From Paenalicyclobacillus macrosporangiidus (GTDB lineage Bacteria; Bacillota; Bacilli; Alicyclobacillales; Alicyclobacillaceae), in the NCBI RefSeq assembly GCF_900116805.1, contig NZ_FPBV01000002.1, positions 1 to 64,000 on the forward strand: a DNA stretch of 64,000 nucleotides, written 5' to 3'. How positions within the stretch are numbered: position 1 is the stretch's first letter; every line of letters starts with the position of its first letter. Shown in pieces: positions 44,729-52,940 of the stretch. Position numbers and translations under genes: made by a program. Under the pieces are notes generated by a model. The model was given only the letters and a program-made list of their open reading frames with translations. It did no database searches and was not told the origin of the DNA.

Positions 44729-45065
44729 GACCGTTCCCTCCTGTCGCGCTCGAGATTTCCACCAACAGTCCGGAGGGAAATCGCACAAACCCAACCTCCG
44801 CTCCCCAGGGCTGACGCTGAATCGGTTGAACGACCTGCGCCCCCCGCTGCAACACAGCCTCCAACGCCCGCGGACCCACCGCGCCGAGCGTGAGAATGGG
44901 CGCCTCCGGTTGAGGCAATCCCCACCGCCGCCAGGACGAGTCGGTCACCAACGCCAACTCCACCTGTGACTGTCGGTACAGGCCATCCTTTGACAGCCGC
45001 CACGGCCCGTTCAGGCGTTGGATCCAGTCCATCTCCTCGTCCGGGACCGGGATGGACACCCACAT
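44715..45065 (-). CDS. VOC-fold (glyoxalase-like) small protein
   Basis: 116 residues. It ends AEVGFVRFPSGLLVEISSA, the usual last strand and metal-ligand glutamate of a vicinal-oxygen-chelate module, preceded by beta-alpha-beta elements (ELALVTDSSWRRWGL, LGAVGPRALEAVLQRGAQV). The stop overlaps the RraA-like start by 14 bases and UbiX lies 21 bases upstream, so it belongs to the operon. Role could be isomerase, lyase or accessory; moderate confidence. Confidence 0.65.
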   Translation of the reverse strand: MWVSIPVPDEEMDWIQRLNGPWRLSKDGLYRQSQVELALVTDSSWRRWGLPQPEAPILTLGAVGPRALEAVLQRGAQVVQPIQRQPWGAEVGFVRFPSGLLVEISSATGGNGHGAK

Positions 45066-45086
45066 CTCAATCCCTCCTCCGCACCA

Positions 45087-45656
45087 TCACTCCGGCGCCT
45101 CGTCCAGTTTCCACCGTTTGGTCAGCTCCGTCTGGATGCCAAATTGGTCCAGAACCCGCGCGACGGTGTGATTGACCAAGTCATCGACAGTCGCCGGCCG
45201 GGTGTAGAACGCCGGCATCGGAGGCACGATGGACACCCCCAACTCCGCCAGCCGGAGCATGTTCTCGAGATGGATGGCACTGAGCGGCGTCTCCCGCGGG
45301 ACCAGCACGAGCCGGCGCCGCTCCTTCAAGGTGACATCGGCCGCCCGCGTGATCAGATTGTCCGCAAACCCGATGCGAATACTCGCAAGCGTCTTCATGC
45401 TGCACGGCACAACGACCATGCCGTCCACCGGAAACGATCCGCTCGACACCGCGGCCGCCTGGTCGGTCGATGCGTACACACGGGAAGCCAACCGCTTCAC
45501 GTCCGCCAGGGACCAGTCGGTCTCCAGGTGAATCGTCGCCTCCGCCCATTTGCTGAGGATCAGATGGGTCTCGATGCCCAACTCGCGCAGGACCTCGAGT
45601 GTGCGAATCCCCAGAATGGCGCCGGTGGCACCGGTCATTCCGACGATTAAGCGCAT
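45087..45656 (-). CDS. ubiX: UbiX family flavin prenyltransferase
   Basis: 189 residues. The flavin-binding start RLIVGMTGATGAILGIRTLEVL, GMVVVPCSMKTLASIRIGFADNLITRAADV and LVPRETPLSAIHLENMLRLAELG are diagnostic of UbiX/Pad1 enzymes. These join dimethylallyl phosphate to FMN to make prFMN, the UbiD cofactor. It is the second gene of the operon that also contains ubiD, which supports an active decarboxylase. Confidence 0.94.
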   Translation of the reverse strand: MRLIVGMTGATGAILGIRTLEVLRELGIETHLILSKWAEATIHLETDWSLADVKRLASRVYASTDQAAAVSSGSFPVDGMVVVPCSMKTLASIRIGFADNLITRAADVTLKERRRLVLVPRETPLSAIHLENMLRLAELGVSIVPPMPAFYTRPATVDDLVNHTVARVLDQFGIQTELTKRWKLDEAPE

Positions 45657-45721
45657 ACAATCGCTCCAGTCCGGATGAAGTGCGTGGCCAGATCGGCCCC
45701 CATGCGCCGTTCGGTACGACC

Positions 45722-46093
45722 TCAGGTCAATTCCGCAATGACATCGACCTCCACCAGAATGCCGCGCAGCGCAGCCCCAATGGTCGTGCGCGCTGGATAG
45801 GGCTCGCGAAAGAACTCCGCGTACACCGAATTGAAGGCGGCAAAATCCTTCAGGTCCGCCAGGTAGACGTTGACCTTCACGACGTCGTCCAGGGTGGCGC
45901 CGGCTGCCTGCAGAATGGCCTGGACGTTCTTCAGCACCTGTCGCGCCTGTCCCACAATATCCGCAGGCATCTCCCCCGTGTTCACATCTACGGGTCGCTG
46001 CCCAGACACGTAAATGCGATTCCCTGCCTTGACCGCCTGCGAATAGGGTCCGAAGGGCTGGGGTGCTTGAGTAGTGCGTATGGATTCCTTCAA
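45722..46093 (-). CDS. RidA (YjgF/YER057c/UK114) family protein
   Basis: 123 residues from the TTG at 46093, the usual family length. The ATG at 46152 lies in the promoter and is not used, in my view. Core: PFGPYSQAVKAGNRIYVSGQ, QARQVLKNVQAILQAAGATLDDVVKVNVYLADLKDF, and YPARTTIGAALRGILVEVDVIA with the conserved Arg of the enamine/imine deaminase site. In aromatic pathways relatives act as 2-aminomuconate deaminase. Being first in the operon suggests a nitrogen-containing intermediate, although general enamine scavenging is also possible. Confidence 0.88.
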   Translation of the reverse strand: MKESIRTTQAPQPFGPYSQAVKAGNRIYVSGQRPVDVNTGEMPADIVGQARQVLKNVQAILQAAGATLDDVVKVNVYLADLKDFAAFNSVYAEFFREPYPARTTIGAALRGILVEVDVIAELT

Positions 46094-46127
46094 ACGGGAT
46101 CCCTCTTTCACCCTCGAGGGCTTTTGA

Positions 46128-46142
46128 TGTAACTCAGTTACA
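46128..46142. promoter_or_regulatory. 15-bp palindromic operator, copy 2
   Basis: TGTAACTCAGTTACA, differing from copy 1 (33856-33870) only in one central base. It starts 3 bases downstream of the -10 box of the operon promoter, where a bound repressor would block transcription. Confidence 0.8.
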
Positions 46143-46145
46143 CGA

Positions 46146-46175
46146 ATCATATCAAATCCTTCCCGGAAGAAGCAA
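46146..46175 (-). promoter_or_regulatory. Promoter of the 13-gene catabolic operon
   Basis: On the minus strand, TTGCTT (46175-46170) and TATGAT (46151-46146) are separated by 18 bases and followed by the palindrome. This accounts for the apparent ATG frame extension of RidA. Confidence 0.65.
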
Positions 46176-46277
46176 TAGAGAGATAAAAATGACGCACAGA
46201 TGTGCGTCAAATGGCAAGGTGACGAGTGGACACAGAGGCAGTGGGAAGCGGAGATTCAGCGCAGAGCGCCCCTCATT

Positions 46278-46445
46278 TCACAACTTCCGGTAAACAATCG
46301 TCAGGCGATCGTCCTCCCGCCTGATATCCACGATGCGAATTTTCGATGTCTCCACCATGGATTTCAGTTCCCTCAGGACGGCTGGCCACCGGACGAGGTC
46401 GTCCCGCAGCAAGGTGACGCGCTCGAACACATGGGGCTGCTCCAT
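46278..46445 (-). CDS. Small hypothetical protein
   Basis: 55 residues from the ATG at 46445, preceded by GGAGGG with 6-7 bases of spacing. It reads MEQPHVFERVTLLRDDLVRW and then VLRELKSMVETSKIRIVDIRR, followed by a short strand EDDRLTIVYRKL: one amphipathic helix and a beta hairpin. I do not recognise a family. It lies upstream of the catabolic operon in the same direction and is monocistronic. Confidence 0.6.
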   Translation of the reverse strand: MEQPHVFERVTLLRDDLVRWPAVLRELKSMVETSKIRIVDIRREDDRLTIVYRKL

Positions 46446-46625
46446 GCGGCTTCCCTCCGTATTGCACTGTTGCAAAGCCGGGATCGCGCATTTGTAATAA
46501 AACATAACACATTTTTATTGTAATCCAGAGATACTGGGTGAATCAATGATTTTTTGTTATATTAATTAACATATCGCAAATGTCTCGCGAACGAGGAGTG
46601 GGATGACAGGCGGCAACCTGATATA
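46446..46625. promoter_or_regulatory. AT-rich divergent promoter region
   Basis: 180 bases between divergent genes. 46490-46580 is strikingly AT-rich for this window and contains an inverted repeat TGTTA (46555-46559) and TAACA (46567-46571) with a 7-base AT centre. Promoters for both genes are likely here; exact boxes not resolved. Confidence 0.5.
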
Positions 46626-47111
46626 TTGACGGTGATACGGGAGAGGGGGACGGCAGACTTGTTTCAGTTGCGCGGTCATCACCTGTTGTGTCTGCTCGGC
46701 TACCGGGGAATGGGCTACTCCGCGGAATACACGGAGAACATGACGCGGCTTCACACGACCCTGCGCATGCAGCCACAGACCCAGGTGGAGTTGGTGGCGG
46801 GACCGGACGATCTGTGCCGGCACTTCCCCGAGGATCAGCCCTGCCACTGCGACGAGCGGACCGTACACGAGCGAGACGCCGCGGTGTTGGAGAGGATGGG
46901 GTTGAAGCCGGGGGATCGACTCCCGTGGCGCACGCTCGAAGAGCGGTTGGCAGCGACCTTCATCCCGGGGGATATTCCTCGTCTGTGCAGCACCTGCCCA
47001 TGGCTCGGCTATGGGGTGTGTGAGGACGGTGTTCGCCGGCTGCGCCGGGGCGAGGGACTGTATCCAGTGCAGGCGAGCGGTGGAGTGGGTGATGGGCTGA
47101 CCGGAGAATGA
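46626..47111 (+). CDS. DUF1284 domain-containing cysteine-rich protein
   Basis: 161 residues from the TTG at 46626. The TTG at 46659, 9 bases after AGGGGG, would give FQLRGHHLLCLLGYRGMGYS as the start, the typical DUF1284 N terminus, and may be the real one. Conserved cysteines occur in RGHHLLC, DDLCRHFPEDQPCHCDE and RLCSTCPWLGYGVCEDG. They could bind an iron-sulfur cluster or zinc, as proposed for this family. Function unknown. Confidence 0.8.
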   Translation: MTVIRERGTADLFQLRGHHLLCLLGYRGMGYSAEYTENMTRLHTTLRMQPQTQVELVAGPDDLCRHFPEDQPCHCDERTVHERDAAVLERMGLKPGDRLPWRTLEERLAATFIPGDIPRLCSTCPWLGYGVCEDGVRRLRRGEGLYPVQASGGVGDGLTGE

Positions 47112-47881
47112 GCCCGGGCAGGACGGGACGGGGGTGGGGCGGGGATCGCCACGGACGTGGAGGCGACTTCATGAGTGCGGCGGTGACGGTACACAGGCTT
47201 AGCAGCCAAATGGATCCTAATGTTAGGTATGCGCATCGGTTTGGTGCAAATGCGTCATTATCGCAGGAGTGGAGACCCGGGATAAAATCAGATCAGTTTC
47301 TACCTCGTCCGCTTTCTGGTGGATCGGCAGCTGCCACCCTCGCCTAAATACAAATCTGTTGCTATCGCCCCCGCGACACAAGACTTTGAGTATCAAACGG
47401 TTTTCATCTTCCTTGAAAACCTCCCGCATAGATGCAGATCGGTTGCTAACGCCTCTGCCCGGACCGCCCAATCCGATTCATCCACAACTTCACCTCGACC
47501 CATCGCCGCCCCGGCCCTCCCACGCCGGCCTTCACCGGCCACCGCCTCGACCGATTCGGTCGGATTCACCGCATTCTCTCCGGCTCCACCAGCAATCGGC
47601 ACAAGATCTGCACGAACGAAGCGAGCCTCAATCCCCTTCGCCGACCACGCAGAGGTCAATCGCCGGATTCAGCGCCAAGCTCCGGGCAATCCCGCAGGAA
47701 CGGCCGGACGGGGAACGGGAACCATGCCTCGATCCGACCCTGATTCAGGAAGCTCACGTGATCTCCTGCACATGATGGCGAGGAAACCGCACGGATGGTA
47801 GAGTAAGAGTGTCACAAAGGATCCATCCGACAAGGAGGCCCGCGTGCGCCATTCCGGACAGAAAGGGGGGGAGTACGGACG
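47112..47881. other. Non-coding region with family B repeats
   Basis: 770 bases between DUF1284 and a coiled-coil gene. The longest frame (47269-47775) is Pro/Ser/His-rich and looks GC-driven. The left half contains four tandem-spaced family B repeats; nothing recognisable in the right half. Confidence 0.55.
47281..47455 (-). repeat. Cluster of four family B interspersed repeats
   Basis: Minus-strand copies: 47313-47281 (GTAGAAACTGATCTGATTTT), 47371-47342 (GATAGCAACAGATTTGTATT), 47410-47384 (GAAAACCGTTTGATACTCAA), 47455-47425 (TTAGCAACCGATCTGCATCT). Common core: ATAGCAACCG, then TTTGTATCTA. Copies occur again at 52.65, 52.76 and 63.9 kb. Confidence 0.65.
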
Positions 47882-48436
47882 ATGGATGCCGAGTTACGTG
47901 ATTTTCTCATCGGTATGGAACAGCGGCTGATGCAGGGGATGAGCCTGCAGTTTGCCGAGATGGAACGGCGCCTCGACGAGAAAATCGACGCACGTTTCGC
48001 CGACATGGAACGGCGCTTCGACGAGAAGATGGACGCCCGCTTCGACGACTTGGAGCGGCGCCTCGACGAGAAGATGGACGCTCGCTTCGCTGACATGGAG
48101 CGGTGCCTCGACGAGAAGATGGACGCTCGCTTCGCTGACATGGAGCGGCGCCTCGACGAGAAGATGGACGCCCGCTTCGACGAGTTCCGCTTGGAGATCC
48201 GAGACATGCTCGCACGGTTTTCCAGGGACATCCTGCAACAAGTCGAAAACAAGTTGGCGCCACTCCTGCAGGAGGTGAACGAGATCCATCGCATTCTGCA
48301 GCCCTACCAAAAGGATTACCATGCTGTGGAAGGCCGCCTGTCCATCTGCGAGCGTCGCATCGACCGGCACGGGCAGAAAATCGCTGCCATCGAAGAGCGG
48401 CTCGATTTGGGTCTGGACGTAGCCACGAATCCGTGA
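47882..48436 (+). CDS. Coiled-coil protein with five 15-residue repeats
   Basis: 184 residues, nearly all helical and highly charged. Residues about 27-101 are five near-identical 15-residue units (MERRLDEKMDARFAD), then a helical C-terminal part (FRLEIRDMLARFSRDILQQV, RRIDRHGQKIAAIEERL). A 15-residue period (four turns) implies a coiled coil with slight right-handed twist. No signal peptide or enzymatic motif. GGGGGGGAG lies about 7 bases upstream. Its layout parallels the gene at 55728. A tether or scaffold is a guess; function unknown. Confidence 0.7.
   Translation: MDAELRDFLIGMEQRLMQGMSLQFAEMERRLDEKIDARFADMERRFDEKMDARFDDLERRLDEKMDARFADMERCLDEKMDARFADMERRLDEKMDARFDEFRLEIRDMLARFSRDILQQVENKLAPLLQEVNEIHRILQPYQKDYHAVEGRLSICERRIDRHGQKIAAIEERLDLGLDVATNP
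47960..48184 (+). repeat. 45-bp tandem repeat, five units
   Basis: Five in-frame copies of a 45-bp unit beginning ATGGAACGGCGC with few substitutions (one gives Cys in the fourth unit). Such arrays can expand or contract by slippage without breaking frame. Confidence 0.9.
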
Positions 48437-48724
48437 CGCCATCAGCCCATCTCCTCCCTGAAGGAACCATGTGATCCCGCCGTGCCTTCAGAACGACGCA
48501 CAGTGGCGATCCCGCCGTGGACCCGAACGCCACTGGGGACCATGCCGCCGACGCGCAGGTGCCGTATCACCGACCCTGCATGACCACCACGCCCCTGCGC
48601 TAGTACAACACCTGCGACCTTGCACTGAACCTGCGTCATCGCGCCGCGGCTGCGCTGCGGCTGCACACGCGAGCGTTGTGTCACCTCGAATGCTACAGAT
48701 GATTCTGCACATTCTTCTCAACGG
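48437..48724. other. Intergenic region, no gene seen
   Basis: About 290 GC-rich bases without coding character. It may once have held the 5' part of the acetyl-CoA synthetase gene, but nothing recognisable remains. Confidence 0.4.
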
Positions 48725-49120
48725 ATGGCATCCGTCGGGGAACCGCTCGACCAGAAGGCGTGGCACTCGCTGCACCGGGTGGTCTGCGACGACCGCGCGG
48801 TAATCGACAACACCTGGGACCAGACAGAGACCGGAGGTACGAGGACCGGGATCGATAAGGGAACAGCTACTTCTCGCCGATGCCGGGGGTCGACTTCAAC
48901 AGGGGCAGCGCGGTAGGCGGCGCGGACGGGCACTTCTGGGTGCTGGGCTAGATGGAGGATGTCATCACTGTCTCCGGACACCGCATCGGCACGATGGAGA
49001 TAGAGAACGCCTTGATCCAGCATCCGGCGGGGGTGGAGGCGTGGCTGGAGGATGCCGACATCATCGACAAGCTGTTGCCGACATCACGAACCGGTAAAGC
49101 GCGAGGAGGCCGGTGCGGAC
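48725..49120 (+). pseudogene. Acetyl-CoA synthetase remnant
   Basis: Pieces of an AMP-forming acetyl/propionyl-CoA synthetase remain. ASVGEPLDQKAWHSLHRVV and NTWDQTETGG (family: GEPINPEAW, DTWWQTETGG) occur first. After a large internal deletion, GNSYFSPMPGVDFNRG, GGADGHFWVLG, a TAG at 48949-48951 where the family has Arg, then MEDVITVSGHRIGTMEIENA and a short SRTGK end follow. The family is about 650 residues, so most is missing. It cannot make an active enzyme. Confidence 0.85.
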
Positions 49121-49236
49121 CAGCGCGGGTCGCGTCAGGCCTCCACTCGTTCCGATCCTGCCGTCCGCACAGCGCGCGCCGGCAGGTTGGGCACCGCGTC
49201 TCGGCGACGGACGCCTTCAGACGCCCGCAGACGCCT

Positions 49237-50745
49237 TCAGTGTTCCGTGACCTGGCGTTGCTGGGCCATCACCGCGCGGTGAGAGGGCATCAGCAGCGTG
49301 GCCGCCAGGGAGATGACGGCCGCCGCGACGACCAGGGTGAACACCGCGTGCAGACCACTCTCGAGAAACGCGTGCATCATCTGCACCACCTGCGCCGGCA
49401 GGTGCGCCAGGGCGTCCGCGTTGAGCAGCCCGTTGACATTGGTCGCCTGGGCCCGGTAAGCGGGCGGAATGTGCGCGGACGCGTAGGCAGCGAGCGCGTG
49501 GTTGAAGTACGTGCCGAAGATGGCGACGCCCACAGTCTGGCCGAGGGATCGCATGAACGTGTTCGAGGCCGTGGCAGCGCCGCGCAGGTTCCACCCCACC
49601 GCCGACTGGATGAGCACCGTCGTCGGCGTGGTCACGAGCCCCATGCCGAGGCCGACGAGGATCATCACGCAGGTGAACACCCAGGCCGGCGTCGACACGC
49701 CTGCGGTGACCAGGACCAGCGTCCCGCACAGGATGGAGACGGTGCCGGCGACGGCGGTGGTCTTCGATCCGATCTTGTACATCACCCGCCCGGCGACGGT
49801 CGATCCCACCGGCCACGCCAACGACATGGGCAGCAGCGTGATGCCCGAGTTGGTGGCGCTGAACCCGAGGATCCCCTGGATCCACATGGGCAGATACGCG
49901 CTGATGCCGATGAGGACGCAGGCGGTGAAAAATCCAATGAGATTTGACACCGCGATGACGCGCATGCCGAAGAGCTTGAGGGGCAGCATGGGCTCGGGCG
50001 CCCGGACCTCCACGAAGAGGAAGGCCGCCAGGCAGACCAGCGCGATCGCAAACAGGACCATCAACGTCACGGACGTCCAGGCGTACATGGTGCCGCCGTT
50101 CAGCAGCGCATACAGGAGGGCGGACATGCCGATGGTGAACAGCACGGCACCGGCGTAGTCGATGCGCGGTTGCTTCTGGCGATGGAACGTCTCGTGCAGG
50201 AACAGCCACACCAGCGCGATCGACACGATGCCGACCGGAACATTGATGTAGAAGATCCAGCGCCAAGAGACCTGATCGACGAAGAAGCCCCCGACCAACG
50301 GGCCGATGAGGCCGGCGATCCCCCAGATGGAACTGAACAAGCCCTGCATCTTGGCGCGCTGTTCGCCGGGGAACAGATCGCCGATAATGGTGAAGGTCAC
50401 GGGCATCACGGCGCCGGCGCCCACCCCCTGGAACGCGCGGAACCAGATGAGCTGGGTCATGGACTGCGCGAGGCCGGACAGGGCGGAGCCGGCCAGGAAC
50501 AGGATCACGCCGACGGTGAAGACGATCCGCCGGCCGAACAGGTCGGCCAACTTCCCATAGATGGGCGTCGTCACCGACGTGGTCAGGGTGTACACGGCGA
50601 ACACCCAGCTGATGAGGTTGAGCCCGCCGAGATCGGCGACGATGCGGGGCATCGCGGTGCCGACGACGGTGACATCGAGGGCGGTGAGCAAGGTGGCGAC
50701 CATCATGGCGACGGTAACGGCCACTCGGTTGGTCTGATTGTGCAT
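49237..50745 (-). CDS. DHA2 (EmrB/QacA) MFS drug exporter
   Basis: 502 residues with 14 predicted helices. Motifs: LDVTVVGTAMPRI in helix 1 (motif D1), GKLADLFGRRIVF (motif A), RAFQGVGAGAVMP (motif B) and GIAGLIGPLVGG (antiporter motif C). These identify a proton-coupled efflux pump of the DHA2 family. It exports lipophilic drugs or natural products. No regulator gene is adjacent; monocistronic. Confidence 0.93.
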   Translation of the reverse strand: MHNQTNRVAVTVAMMVATLLTALDVTVVGTAMPRIVADLGGLNLISWVFAVYTLTTSVTTPIYGKLADLFGRRIVFTVGVILFLAGSALSGLAQSMTQLIWFRAFQGVGAGAVMPVTFTIIGDLFPGEQRAKMQGLFSSIWGIAGLIGPLVGGFFVDQVSWRWIFYINVPVGIVSIALVWLFLHETFHRQKQPRIDYAGAVLFTIGMSALLYALLNGGTMYAWTSVTLMVLFAIALVCLAAFLFVEVRAPEPMLPLKLFGMRVIAVSNLIGFFTACVLIGISAYLPMWIQGILGFSATNSGITLLPMSLAWPVGSTVAGRVMYKIGSKTTAVAGTVSILCGTLVLVTAGVSTPAWVFTCVMILVGLGMGLVTTPTTVLIQSAVGWNLRGAATASNTFMRSLGQTVGVAIFGTYFNHALAAYASAHIPPAYRAQATNVNGLLNADALAHLPAQVVQMMHAFLESGLHAVFTLVVAAAVISLAATLLMPSHRAVMAQQRQVTEH

Positions 50746-51046
50746 GGCAATCCACTCCCGGACAGGTTGACCGCCGCGCTGCGCCCTGTGACGACATCAG
50801 GGAGGTCGGTCGACAGGACGCAGGCTGACAGCCCCATGATAGCAGACGGAGGGCGGAAGCGCATCGCGGGCCTCAGTCCCTTGTCGGCGGCAGTCCGCCG
50901 AGGAGGAGAGGATGCCTCATGGCTCGAAACCGGGAAACCATGTGGAAGCCATGTGATTAAAGGAATTTCGCCGCAGGCAGGCGATAGATATGGTAGGATC
51001 AGCCTCGGGATCAATCGCGGCAGACTTGGACGGAAAGGTGAACGAG

Positions 51047-51826
51047 ATGGCCCTCATCACGGACATTCACACCCATGTGCTCCCGGGGATCGACGACGGC
51101 CCGAATGACCTGGAGGCGGCGCAGAACCTGTTGGCGGCGTTTCACGCAAGCGGGACGGATCGGGTGTTCTGCACGTCGCACCTGCTCAGCCCCCATTTCG
51201 ACAGCAACCTGGACGGCCTCCGGGCGGCCTACCACCGCCTCACAGAGGGTCTGACCCGGCATGACGGCCCCGAACTGGCACTTGGCGCGGAGCTGCGCAT
51301 GACCGCGTCGCTGGCGGACCTCTTGCGGATGGGCGAAGTGCCGGCACTGGGGGACTCGCATTATGTCCTGTGTGAATTCCGGAGCGATCACGTCTCCACC
51401 CGAGCCCTGGAGTTGGTGCACGAATTGGTGGTGCGCGGGTACCAGCCCATCATGGCCCACCCGGAGCGCAACCTGGAGCTGCAGAAGCATCCCGAACGGC
51501 TGGATGAGTTGGCGGCTTGCGGCCTTCTGTTCCAGGTGACGGCTCAGTGTTTCGAAGCCGGCCCTCACGACGGCCACCCGGGGCAGCGATTGGCGTGGCG
51601 AATGCTCGAGGAAGGCCGCGTGGCGGTCATCGCTTCGGACGCGCACGATCCCGCGGTCCGGCCACCGGGCCTCCTGCCGGCCTACGAGGCCATCTCGGCG
51701 CATGCCGGAGATGCGGTGGCGGAAGTCTTGATCATGAACGCGAACGCCATCTGGGCGGACGAACCCGTCCGGGAGCTAGTGCCCGCTCGCCCGAAGCGCA
51801 GCCTGTGGCGTCGCGTCTTCGGCTAG
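51047..51826 (+). CDS. CpsB/YwqE-type tyrosine-protein phosphatase
   Basis: 259 residues from the ATG at 51047 (AAAGGTG 6 bases upstream). PHP-fold metal sites are visible: DIHTHVLPGIDDGP at the N terminus, RVFCTSHLLSPHF, ELALGAELRM, MAHPERN and ASDAHDPAVRPPGL. This Mn-dependent enzyme dephosphorylates BY-kinases and their targets. The kinase and modulator are at 5.4-6.9 kb, not adjacent as in most cps operons. It is therefore likely the partner of that locus, expressed separately. Confidence 0.92.
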   Translation: MALITDIHTHVLPGIDDGPNDLEAAQNLLAAFHASGTDRVFCTSHLLSPHFDSNLDGLRAAYHRLTEGLTRHDGPELALGAELRMTASLADLLRMGEVPALGDSHYVLCEFRSDHVSTRALELVHELVVRGYQPIMAHPERNLELQKHPERLDELAACGLLFQVTAQCFEAGPHDGHPGQRLAWRMLEEGRVAVIASDAHDPAVRPPGLLPAYEAISAHAGDAVAEVLIMNANAIWADEPVRELVPARPKRSLWRRVFG

Positions 51827-51847
51827 TGCCGGCCAAGATGCCGTCCG

Positions 51848-51980
51848 ATGCCGACGGTCGAGCCAGTTGAACCAGTGCCCCCGGCCGAGCCGGTGTTCCC
51901 CATGGAGGCAGTGCCGCCGATGGGGCCGATGCGACCGATGGAGCCGGTGTCATCCATGGAGCCGGTGAAGCCGGTGTCCC
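51848..51980 (+). repeat. Low-complexity 9-bp-type repeat
   Basis: Imperfect repeats of GAGCCGGTG, ATGGAGCCG and ATGGGGCCG units between two convergent genes. A frame reads PVEPVPPAEPVFPMEAVPPM, but lacks a ribosome site and is probably not a gene. Confidence 0.6.
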
Positions 51981-51994
51981 TCACCGGTCGGACA

Positions 51995-52246
51995 TCAACG
52001 CCTTCCCCAACGCTTCCTGGGGCGGCCTTCTCCCACCGGCTGCCCGCTGTTATGGTGGCTCCACTGCGCGCGCAACTCGGCTAAGCGGGACTGCAGTTCG
52101 GCCCGCTCACCGGGATCGCTCGCGGCACCCACAAGTTGGAAGTCCTTTCGGCCTGCGCGACAATAGGGGCACACCGCGGTGTGCTCGTAACTCGCTGTAT
52201 CTCCCCCGCACGACTGGCAAAAGAAATAGAACACTTTCGTCGCCAT
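51995..52246 (-). CDS. Small zinc-ribbon protein
   Basis: 83 residues. FYFFCQSCGGDTASYEHTAVCPYCRAG gives two CxxC knuckles 16 residues apart, a zinc ribbon. A helix (DPGERAELQSRLAELRAQW) and a basic tail (GRPRKRWGRR) follow. AAAGGGG precedes the ATG. Possible nucleic-acid binding, but no family assigned. It converges on the phosphatase gene. Confidence 0.7.
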   Translation of the reverse strand: MATKVFYFFCQSCGGDTASYEHTAVCPYCRAGRKDFQLVGAASDPGERAELQSRLAELRAQWSHHNSGQPVGEGRPRKRWGRR

Positions 52247-52469
52247 CGTGTGTTCCCCTTTCCCTGCACCACAGCGTTTTTGATGGATTCATCGCTCTCT
52301 GTTCTTCTTCTCCTATGATATGACAATTCCGCTGTCGAAAGGTGTCGATTGCGAAAGATTCGTAGGCGTTTCCTCCAGGAGTACCCCTAACGGGGAAGTG
52401 TCGTTACAAAAGAGGTATTTCAGCAAGAGCCCTACACCGTGGCGAGGAATCCGGGACATTCGAACGAAA

Positions 52470-52541
52470 AATGGGTTGTCAATGGGGGATAAATGGGGTA
52501 TGAATGGGTTGCAAATGGGTTGCAAATGGGTGAAATGGGGG
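52470..52541 (+). repeat. 11-bp direct repeat array (iteron-like)
   Basis: Six to seven units in register with an 11-base period: AATGGGTTGTC, AATGGGGGATA, AATGGGGTATG, AATGGGTTGCA twice, AATGGGTGAA, ATGGGGG. Every unit puts a GGG run on one face of the helix. Confidence 0.85.
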
Positions 52542-52647
52542 CCTGCTGGCACCACCGTCCAAGTGGTTAATGAATGAATTGTGCTAAACCGACCGGAATC
52601 GTCTGCATACAACGTCATATTTGTATTTATCTGCGCAGGCCTGGGGG

Positions 52648-52768
52648 TTCATAGCAACTGTTTTGTATCTAAAGCGGTAAACGAGGGGCATCCCCACTGC
52701 TGATAAAGTCGATTGACCGCCTTATTGGTGCGACGAGGGTCTGGATTACATAAAAACGGTGTCTATTC
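52648..52768. repeat. Pair of inverted family B repeats
   Basis: Plus copy at 52648-52677 (CATAGCAACTGTTTTGTATC) and minus copy at 52768-52747 (AATAGACACCGTTTTTATGT). They face each other 70 bases apart. Confidence 0.6.
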
Positions 52769-52940
52769 CGCCGACACCCCCGCTCGATAACACCGAACAC
52801 GTTTTAAATCGCCGCCGCGTACCTGAAACACACGTCGCCGCACGCCTGCCGCACCGGCCATCGTACCATGGCGCCAGTCCATGGCCCCACACCATCGCAC
52901 CCGTCCATGTCCACCATTCCTCTTGAGGAGGGGCGCCGCC

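Larger units (their letters stand above)
52247..52940. other. Non-coding region with iteron-like and family B repeats
   Basis: 694 bases upstream of the AAA ATPase. It holds an 11-bp direct repeat array (52470-52541) and two opposed family B repeats (52648-52677 and 52747-52768). No supported gene. Confidence 0.6.

Noticed and set aside
46094..46210. ATG start giving a 39-residue or longer N-terminal extension to RidA
   Set aside because: The ATG is part of the TATGAT -10 box, the extension would contain the operator palindrome, and the family length fits the TTG at 46093.
47269..47801. Pro/Ser-rich ORFs between DUF1284 and the coiled-coil gene
   Set aside because: No ribosome site, biased low-complexity composition, and they overlap family B repeats.
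51848..52084. Proline-repeat peptide gene
   Set aside because: No ribosome binding site, imperfect short DNA repeats, and the 3' part is antisense to the zinc-ribbon gene.
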